From Pirellulaceae bacterium (lineage in GTDB: Bacteria > Planctomycetota > Planctomycetia > Pirellulales > Pirellulaceae), in the NCBI GenBank assembly GCA_013002105.1, contig JABDKS010000646.1:1-9639 (forward strand): DNA of 9,639 nt, read 5' to 3'. Positions 1-9,200 of the stretch are shown here, one piece after another. The number at the start of each line of letters is the position of its first letter. Position 1 is the stretch's first letter. A program made the translations under genes and the position numbers. Under the pieces are notes generated by a model. It worked only from the letters and a program-made list of their open reading frames with translations. It was not told where the DNA came from and searched no databases.

Positions 1-279
1 GGCACGGCCTTGTTTGTCGATACGAATACGGGCAATTTCAATCTGTCTGCCGGGAATCCGAACTTCTATCCGGCTCCAGCGAGCGTGTTGATCGACGCCG
101 GGGTGGAAAGCCAGGATGATCGTACGAATCTGATCGCGGTCAAGGATTCCGTCGGCATTCCCGAAAGCACGATCCTGGTCACCGAAGTCGACTTGGCAGG
201 ACAAATTCGACGTGACGGTTCGACGTCATCCGGCCAAGGGCAAAACGTCAACATCGACATCGGTGCATTGGATCGCTCC
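1..279 (+). other. C-terminal end of a right-handed beta-helix-like domain
   Basis: The first 90 residues read like the closing coils of bacterial parallel beta-helix (pectate-lyase-like) domains. A 'FVDtntGNFNLsaGNP' strand is followed by 'vLIDAG' (about residues 26-31), then a loop, and finally 'IDIGALDRSD' (82-91). Families of this kind typically end in a lPSSPaIDAG segment followed by a DIGAxE-like motif, and both landmarks are present here in order. Most of the helix, and whatever it binds or cleaves, lies upstream of the window. No catalytic residues can be judged from this remnant. Confidence 0.7.
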
Positions 280-3200
280 GATACGACAGGTCCGCAAGCC
301 GTGATCATCGTCCCGATCGACGATGATGCCGCCGGTGTTGATATCGACGAGGGAGACACGTTCTTGCATTTGACATCTGGAACTTACAATTTCTTCGAGA
401 TCTTGATCACCGAGGGATCGGGCATTGGGCCGAACGAATCCACGATCACGACCGAGCAATTGACGATCTTAGAAAACGGTCGGGAATTGACACCCAATCG
501 CGACGTGGTCATCGGTTACAGCGCGTCGAGCCGAACGTTGCGATTCCGATCATTGAGCGGTTTGTGGCGCAATGATGCTGTTTACGAGATCATCATGCAG
601 AATCAATCGGTCACGCTGGGCAACGGAACCGTTGTTCGGGGGATCGAAGATTTGGCTGGTAATTCGTTGCAGCCCAATCGTGCCGATGGTCAGACGCGAT
701 TCACGATCGTAATGCCTGGTGTGGAACTTGATTTTGGTGACGCTCCAGCCAGTTACGACACGCTGTATTTGCCGCCGAATGTGGATGACGGTGCTCGGCA
801 CGCGATCATCGACTTTGGTAACCCACGGCTGGGACAGTACGTTGACGGCGAACCCGATTCGGCCGGCGTGGGTACCGACGATGCTCCTGCTGCAGTCGCG
901 GTTGACGGCAATGTCCAGGATGCCGGTAGTGGGCCGTTTACGATCACGACCGTCAGTGCGACGCAATCAACGGTTCAGTTGACGTCCGCACCTGCGGTCG
1001 GTGACAACCTGAGGATCAGTGCGGCCGGACGTATTATCACTTATGAATTGGTTTTGACTGGTGGTTCGGTATCGGTCGGTCGCGTGGCGGTGCCATACAA
1101 CGCCGGCGATTCGCTGACCGACATTGTGACGGCGCTGAACGCTGCGATGCAAACAACGCTGCCCGCGCAGAATGTTCAGGTTCATGTTTCGCAAAGTGGC
1201 GACACGCTCACGCTGACCGGTGCGGATGACGAAGACGGTGCGTTGATCGGGGACGTCACGATTGGGGCGACGACGATCACCGGTGCGTTTTTGAATCCGG
1301 CCGATCCAACCATGATTCTCAGTTATCTCAATCCGTTGGCTCCCAGCGGTGCCGAATTGGTTTTGACAACCGTCGGCGGTGGGTTGCTGGATCTGTGGAT
1401 CGATTTCGATGGCGATGGCAGTTTCCTGCAGCCTGGTGATCGTGTCTACACCAGTCTGCCCGTTGTCAACGGCGAGAACCGTCTGCAAATTCTGACTCCG
1501 ATGTCACCAGGCGTCCTGAGCGCCCCGGGCGGTCCAGGGACAAGTGGAACGACCTGGGCACGATTCCGATTGAGTGCGACAGGCAGTCCGTCTCACGATG
1601 GTCTGGTCGTGGGTGGCGAAGTCGAAGACTACGAAGTCTTTGTCGCGGCAGCGGCGTTGCCGGAACCCGACGATGACTCCTACGGCGTGTTGGATGGATT
1701 GTTTGAGGATGATGGAATCGCATTGGCCGATGGATTGAACGTCGGGGACAACGATACCACCAACAGTGCGAATAACCTGATGTTTGTGCTGGAGAGCGAT
1801 GTCAGTAACGGTGCATTGACGCTCAATCCCGATGGGACGTTCAGTTACGATCCGAACGACGATTTCTACGGAACCGATAGCTTTACCTACCGCATGACGG
1901 GTACGCAAATGGTGGATGTCGGCGGCACGACCGTCGATCTGCCCGTTCGCAGTAGTCGCGCTGGTACCGTGACGTTGACCGTCGACGCGCGAAATGATGC
2001 GCCGGTGGCGACGGATAAGTCGCGTGTGACAACCGAGCCAAGTGATACCAACACGATGACATCGGTCACGCTGACCGCTGCCGAATTGTTAGACATGGCG
2101 GTGCCGCATCCCGATTTGGCGCTGGCGACGCCGGTGCTGTCGGCACCGTACAACGAGATCGAACAGCAACTGAAAGTGGTTCAGATCTCTGTGATTGATT
2201 CAACCGGCACGAAAGTACCAGTCGTTCCGTTGGATGTCACAACGCCCGATCCATTCTTGCCAACTGATGGCACATTCAGCGGCGATACCTATCTTTCGGA
2301 CAACGCCGGTGGGTTCGTGAAAACGGGCACCGTGACTGTGACGGTTTTGAATAACGCAGTCACCCAGGTCACCTATCAAGGTGAACCTGACTACAACCTG
2401 CGAAATCCCGAGGCTGCGGCCAACGCCGCCAGTGAGGACAAATTCTTCTACACGATCGCCGATGATGGAGCCACGACGCTTGCCAACGGGAATGCGGCAA
2501 CTCCCCAGCCGGGCCCCGAGTACGACGAAGCTACCGTAACGATCACCGTGCAGCCACAAAATGATCCGCCCACGGCAACCGACGACACGATCGATAGCTC
2601 GACCGTCAATCCATTGTTAATGGTGCCGGTATTGGAGGACATGGACTTTGTTATTCCACAAGCGTTCTTGACCGAGAACGATTTTGCCGGACCGTCGAAT
2701 GACGACGATGAAAGTTTGGCGCGGGGTGTTTCGCCCGATGAACATGACGGAACCGTTAGCGTCGTTACGACGCAGGGTACGGTTGACCAAACACTGATCG
2801 GCCCAGTCAATTCCGGTGTCGCGGTAGACGATTTAGCGACAGGTAGCGGCTACATCATGTTCAGCGAGGAAAGCGTCTTTTCGCGTTTTGTAGCGGCACC
2901 GCCGCTGCAGATTGCCGGTGCCGTCAATAGTCAGCACTTGGTCGCTGTTCGATACAACGGTATCGATTGGGAATACAACAACGACACCGCCTGGGTGACC
3001 TTCACACCAACGCTGAATGACCGGTTGCTGGCGAGTGTCAATTTTGATTTCGACACGATCACCAGTCTGCGATACGCCGTCGGGACGGTCGATGGTATCG
3101 AGCAGGGCTTCGTCAATAGCGACTTGACCTTCGAAGCCAATCGCTACGGGACTTTGGAGGACATCGGTGAGTTTAAGATCGACGGAACGTTCTTTGAAGT

Positions 3201-6200
3201 CTCCAATGATCCCGATTTCCCCGATGGGTTCCGGGCGTTCCCACTGACGACATCGCAGGGCGGCACCGTCACCTTGGGTCCGGGGCCCGACTTTGATTTG
3301 ATTTACCGCGCGGCGGAGGATTACTACGGTCCTGATTCGTTCGAATATTGGATCGTCGACGAAGGAATCAATATCGCCGCCGACGGAACGGTCACAAGCC
3401 AGCCGAAATACGACTCGGCGACTGTGACGCTGACCGTTGATCCGGTCAACGATGATCCCTCCGCACAGAATCAAGATTTCGTGACGCTCGAGGATACGGC
3501 GCTAACGATCACGGCGGCACAGTTGAAGGCCGGTTCGGAAGGGCACGCCAACCCGGCCCTCGGATTCCCCTTTGACGAATCCAATCAAGACGATCCTAAT
3601 ACGAACATCGTCGCCTTGGATCTGGACGGGACGACCGTGACGGCCGCCAACGCGGCCGCCGTACCATTCAACACGACCTACGGCACGGTGACCGCGGTCA
3701 ACTTTGACCTCAGCGGCAATCTGATCGATTTGGTCTATCTGCCCGATCAAGATTTCAACATGGACAATCCACGCACAGCCGGTGCGCGGACGTTGGATTC
3801 GTTCGGTTTTACATTGGCCGATAATGGAGTCGCCGTTCTGCCTCAGGGCGGCGCCGGTGCCCTGGGCACAACCACGTTGCCACTGCAACTCAACGACGTC
3901 AACGGTCTTCCGTGGGAGTTGAACATCGGTGGTGTTGTTGGCACGATTTTCACTGCGCCAGGTCCGAATGACGCATTTGAATTTGGTTTTTTAAACGGTG
4001 ACCTCAACACCGGCGACTTTTTCTTCCCGCCACAAGGTACTGCTCCAACCGAGGAGAATGGTCGTGAAGTCGTGCTTGGACCCGCCGCACAAGGGTTATT
4101 GCAACTAGAACGGAAAGTGTTTGTGCCCGACGATGGTGGCTACGCTCGATTCTTAGAGATTTACACCAATACGGGGTCACTGGCTGTGACGCAGACCGTG
4201 ACGATTCAGAGTGATCTCGCGTCCGACACCACCACCACGGTGATCGACACCTCCAGCGGCGATCAAACCGTCGCGCTGAACGATACCTGGATCGTGACCG
4301 ACGACGGGTCTCCGGCGGGCGATCCCGCGGTAGGCCATGTGATCGATGGACCTGGAGGGATTGCACCAACGTCATTTACGTTGCTGAATAATGACGAAGT
4401 CAACGTTACTTACGACCTTACGGTCAATCCTGGCGAGACGCAGATCCTGATGTCCTTTGGCATCCAGAACTTGGATTCCGCAGTCGCGGCAACTCAGGCT
4501 GCCGCGTTGCAAACTCCCGACGCAATCGCGTTGCGGGGCATGACGCCAACCGAATTGGCGCAGGTCGTGAACTTCAGCCTGCCAGTGCCACCGCAGATGA
4601 CCGTCATGACGCCGGTGAAAACGACGACGGCCATCGCCCGGATTTCTGTCACCCCACAAAATGACGCTCCGGTTCTGGGCGATGATTTAATCGTGGCCGG
4701 TGATGCGACCTGGATCAGTTTCTCCAGTCAAGATCCGGTGGAAGACACAACGTTGGTGATTCCCAAGGAGTTCTTGCTGGACAACGATGCCAACGCTCGT
4801 GCCGGCGCGAACGATGAATTGGGTCTGATTAACGATACGGACACGCTGACCATCGTGCCGATGACATTCACCACCGATCTCGGTGGGACGGTCACGCTGC
4901 TGCAAAACGGCGATCTGTCCTATCGCGCGCCGGATGACCGTTTTGGAATCGACACGTTCGTTTACTCGGTCGAAGACCAGGGGATCAACGAAGACACCGC
5001 CAATGTTCGCACGACGGCTGGATTGCAGGCGTCCGCGACGGTCACCATCTTGACCGCTCCGGTCAATGATCCGCCGCAAACCTTCGACCGTGCCGGTGGC
5101 GTTTTCACCGGTACCGAAGATACGGACCTCACGTTCACCGCAGCGGACCTGCTGGGGACGGCACCGGGCGCGACCGATCCGGCAACGAAGGTCGATTCGT
5201 CGCCCCTGCCTCCTGCTCCCTTTGACGAGAATCAGCAAGCACTGCGAGTGGTCGCGTTCTCCGATGGTGACGAATCGATTGACGTCAACGATTTGCCGGC
5301 ACCCGGCACCGGGGCCTTGGTTTTGAATACGGTCTCGGGTGGAACGATCACGTTCAACTTTGCCAACGGTGCCTTTGTCGACGGCACGTACGATCCTGGT
5401 GACGACTACAACCAGCGAACGCCGTTCGCCGCCGTTGAATTGTTCAACTACATCATCGCCGACGATGGGATGACGACGGTTCCCGGTTCGGGCATTGTGG
5501 ACGGCACGGGCACGGACACGACATTGGATCTTTCGGATCAACGATCCCAAAGTGCGAGCGTTGAATTGCGACTGGTCGCGGTCAACGACGAGCCATCGTT
5601 TGATTTCATGTCGTCGGTTGAAATTTTGGAACGCGACGACAATCTGGCAACCGTGATTGGAGCCTGGGCAAGTAACATTCTGCCTGGACCGGACACCGCG
5701 TTGGATGAAATTCAGCGTGAGAGTGTCGTGTTCACCTACAACGCCGCCCTTTCGTCGGTGTCCAACCCGAATTTGTTCAGCCAGAACCCGTCGGTCAGCT
5801 CATCCGGTGCATTGTCGGTCTTCACCAACCCCGACGAAATCGGCACGGCGACGATCGTGATTGATTACGAGGATTTCGATAATCTGACGGCCGGTTTTGT
5901 GCCAGTCGGCGACAGTGTGACGTTCACCTTGACCGTACAACCTGTCAACGATGCACCTCGTCTGATATCGCCGCTGCCTGGCGGAGCCTCCAACCCCGCC
6001 GATCCGACCGACGATGCTTACGCTATCGCGGCCAATGGCGAGATCACCTACACGCTCAAGGAAGACAACACGGGTGCGGGTGGCGTTGCGACGCCGTACC
6101 GAATCAATTTGCGGGCAACCGGCGGTGGAGGTTACGAGCCGATCGGTTTATTGGATCTATTCGAAGTCGGTCCAGCCAATGAAGTTTCTGCGACCGAACC

Positions 6201-9200
6201 TGGTGGATCCCAGACGCTCAGCCTCGCAAACTTCCCAGCACAAACCGATCTGGGTGGAAGTTTGGTGGTGGTCACCGATGGCGGAGGCATTCCAATTGCC
6301 TTGGATTACACACCGCCGGTTGACTACAACAACGATATCGGCATCGCTGATTCGTTTAACTATTTGATTACCGACGGGAACGCAACCGGCGAGACCTATT
6401 CATTGTTTACCGGCCAGTTGGAACCCGATCCGTTGACGGTGACCAATAAAGTCTTGTTGAACTTGACACCTGTCAACGATGCACCAGTGTTTGAACTGAG
6501 TACCGATCAGGTTCAGGTTGCCGAAGATGCGGCGTTGCAGACGAGAGCTGGATTCGCATTCAACTTTGCTGCCGGCCCAATTGCGACAGCAACCGATGAA
6601 ACGGACTTCTTTACCGGACAGTCGTTCGCGTTTGACCTGTCGCCCAACAATTTCCCAGCGGGAGACTTGGCTACCCTGTTTGATGCTCCGCCGGCGATTT
6701 CCAATGGTGGCGTGTTGACCTTCGAAGCGGCCGACGACGTGTTTGGACAGTTTGTATTTGATGTGACCGTGATGGATTTGGACGCCGATAATCTGCCGCG
6801 TGGTGATGTGAATGTCTCAGCGATCCAAACGTTGACGATCGACGTTCGCCCCGTGAACGATCCACCACAGATCAATCCAGCAGCAGTCGGTACGTTGGAC
6901 TTCGTAACGCGTGAGGACATGCCATTACAGATCAGCGCATCGGGTGGCACCGTCGCTGGAGACCTGCTGGGAGCGTTCGATCCGGGACCAGCCAACGAGT
7001 CGGCCAATATTACGCCTGGCGGAAACCAGACCGTTCAGCTCAGCACGGTCCCGACGATGACCGATCAAGGCGGCACGTTGACGCCGATTTTTGACTCGGG
7101 TAACCAACTGACGCATTACGAGTATGCACCGGCGCCAAACTTTGTCGGGTCGGATAGCTTTGTCTATCAGGTAATCGATGATGGGGAGACCGTGCTAGTC
7201 GGTTCGACCGGTCAGCCGATTGCCGATCCCAAGCCGACTGACGTGACCGTGACGATTGATGTCCAAGCGGTTAACAACGCACCCGTGTTCACTGGTGCCG
7301 ACGACGTCGTCGTGATGGAAGACGACGGAGTCGTTACGATCGACGATTGGGCGACTGACGTCTTGCCCGGTCCGCTCACCGCTACCGATGAATTGACCGG
7401 TCCGAACGCTCAAACGTTGACCGTCGTCGACTTGGTTCCGGTGGCGGGCAATCCCAGCCCATCGATCTTCGCTGTCGAGCCATTCTTGACGCGGATCGGC
7501 AATTCGTTGCGGCTTTCCTTTGAAACCGCACAAGACGCAAGTGGCGTCGCTGAGTTTGACTTGGTGTTGACCGATGACGGACCCAACAGTCCTGCCAACG
7601 GCGATGTTAATACGACGATCAAGCGGTTCCAGATCGTCATTGGAGTGGACAACGATCCACCAACGTTCACTGCTGGGCCAGCGATCCAGGTCAATGAAGA
7701 CGAGGACGTTGGTAACGGCGCCGGTGTCTTTGCGTTCCCCGCTTGGGCGACCAATATCTCGCCTGGACCGGGTGATGAAGCGACAACTCAGAGCGTCACC
7801 GCGTTTGAGCTGACCGTTCCAACCGGTTCGACAAGTTTGTTCGCGGTCGCCCCGGCGATCGATCCGGTCACCGGCGATTTGACCTTCACGACGGCAACCG
7901 ATGCCTTTGGAACGGTCGATATCGAAGTGGTAGCGGTGGACAATTTGTCCGGTCGCACCGATCCGCCCGTGACTCTGACGATCGATATCGCCGCGGTCGA
8001 CGATAGCCCAGTCCCAGCGAACGACTTTATCAACACCGACGAAGACAAAATCCTACGGATCAGACGAGTCGATCTGTTGGCAAATGATACGGATCCGGAT
8101 CTACCCAATGACACGCTCAGCGTGGTGATCATTCCACCGGTACCGTCATTGCTGGGAGCCACGATCACGATCGATCCAGCGACCGGTGACTTGGTGTACG
8201 ATCCGACCACCTCCGCACTTTTGCAGGCGATGTCTCCTGCAAATTCACTGGAAGATCGATTCACTTATTCTGTCGAAGACGCCGACGGCGAAAACCCAAG
8301 GCCAACGGCCGAGGTGATTTTGACGGTCCAGGGGATCAATGATGAGCCGCGAGTGGTCGATGATCAGGCTAGCGTCGTTCCCGGTGGAACGATCAACATT
8401 GACGTACTAGCCAATGATGTGGATGTCGATGGAACGATCAATCGTCAGTCGATCATCATCACGTTGCAGCCCACCAATGGTGCGTTAAAAATCGAACCCG
8501 ATGGGACGTTGACGTACACCGCCGATGACGGATTTACCGGTTCGGACACATTCCGCTACACGGTCGCCGATGAACTGAACCAGCAGAGCGAACAAGCGAC
8601 CGTCACCATCGGTGTCAGCGATCTGCCGCAAGCCAATCCTGACGTGGGCGGTGGTGTGGTCGGTGATCCGACGGTTGACATCGACGTGCTGGCCAATGAT
8701 ACCGGTGATCTGAACATTGCATCGCTGCAAATCGAAACCCAGCCACAAAATGGCACGGTTCAGATTCTCGCCGGCGGCATTCTTCGCTATACCCCGACGG
8801 CTCCGTTCAACGGAGAAGATGTCTTTGGATACAGCATCGAGGACACATCGGGACGACGAAGTGCCGAGGGACAAATCACCGTCCGCTTTGTTCTGAGCGG
8901 TCGGCAGAACCCGGTTGAATTCGGCGATGTCGATGGCAATGGTGTGCTGACACCGGCGGATATCATCGCGGTGATCAACAAGCTGGCCAATGACGGAGCA
9001 GGGTTCACCAACGGTATTCCGGTTGCACCGGGCGATCGCGGACCAGATTTCTGGGACGCCGACGGTAGCGGTTTTGTTACGCCCGCCGATATCCTGGTCG
9101 TGATCACCGCGTTGCTGGAGCAGTCTTTCAACCAGGGCAACGAACAGATTGGTCCTCAGGGAGAGTTGATTCAGTCCGACGTGATCGAGATCGGTTCGGA

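Larger units (their letters stand above)
1993..5583 (+). repeat. Cadherin-like repeat block with alternating A and B types (A1-B1-A2-B2-A3)
   Basis: Seams marked by N-D-x-P motifs occur at residues 662, 851, 1147, 1551 and 1686, and at 1859 where the next block begins. Units A1, A2 and A3 share a 'LTaAeLL'-like opening, a 'PFDEnqQ..lrVV' or 'PYNEIEQQLKVV' segment, an 'YxpxxDyNxrnP' turn and an 'F.YtiADdG' strand. B1 and B2 instead share 'LEDMDFVIPQAFL'/'VEDTTLVIPKEFL', a 'NDxxxa' acidic loop, 'GGTVTL', 'YRA.eDyyGpDsFeY' and a 'V.DeGIN' strand. B1 and A2 are much longer than their siblings because of internal modules, listed separately. The acidic seams are typical calcium-binding linkers of cadherin-like bacterial repeats, which stiffen the chain. 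Confidence 0.85.

Noticed and set aside
10..12. TTG at position 10 as the start codon of the gene.
   Set aside because: The frame is open to base 1, there is no ribosome-binding site, and the encoded sequence begins within a beta-helix motif.
2833..3474. Minus-strand frame of 213 codons and similar antisense frames along the gene.
   Set aside because: All lie wholly within the coding + strand, lack domain content and start signals, and are expected by chance opposite a GC-biased open frame.
2788..4620. Possibility that the two large inserts are inteins.
   Set aside because: Neither begins with Cys/Ser followed by an intein block A pattern nor ends in His-Asn before Cys/Ser/Thr. No cysteine is present and no homing endonuclease motif was seen.
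4687..5550. Long minus-strand reading frame (287 codons) opposite repeats B2 and A3.
   Set aside because: Its product is Arg/Gly-rich low-complexity sequence with no recognisable domain. It mirrors the strong codon bias of the + strand gene, and the + strand protein here is unmistakably cadherin-like.
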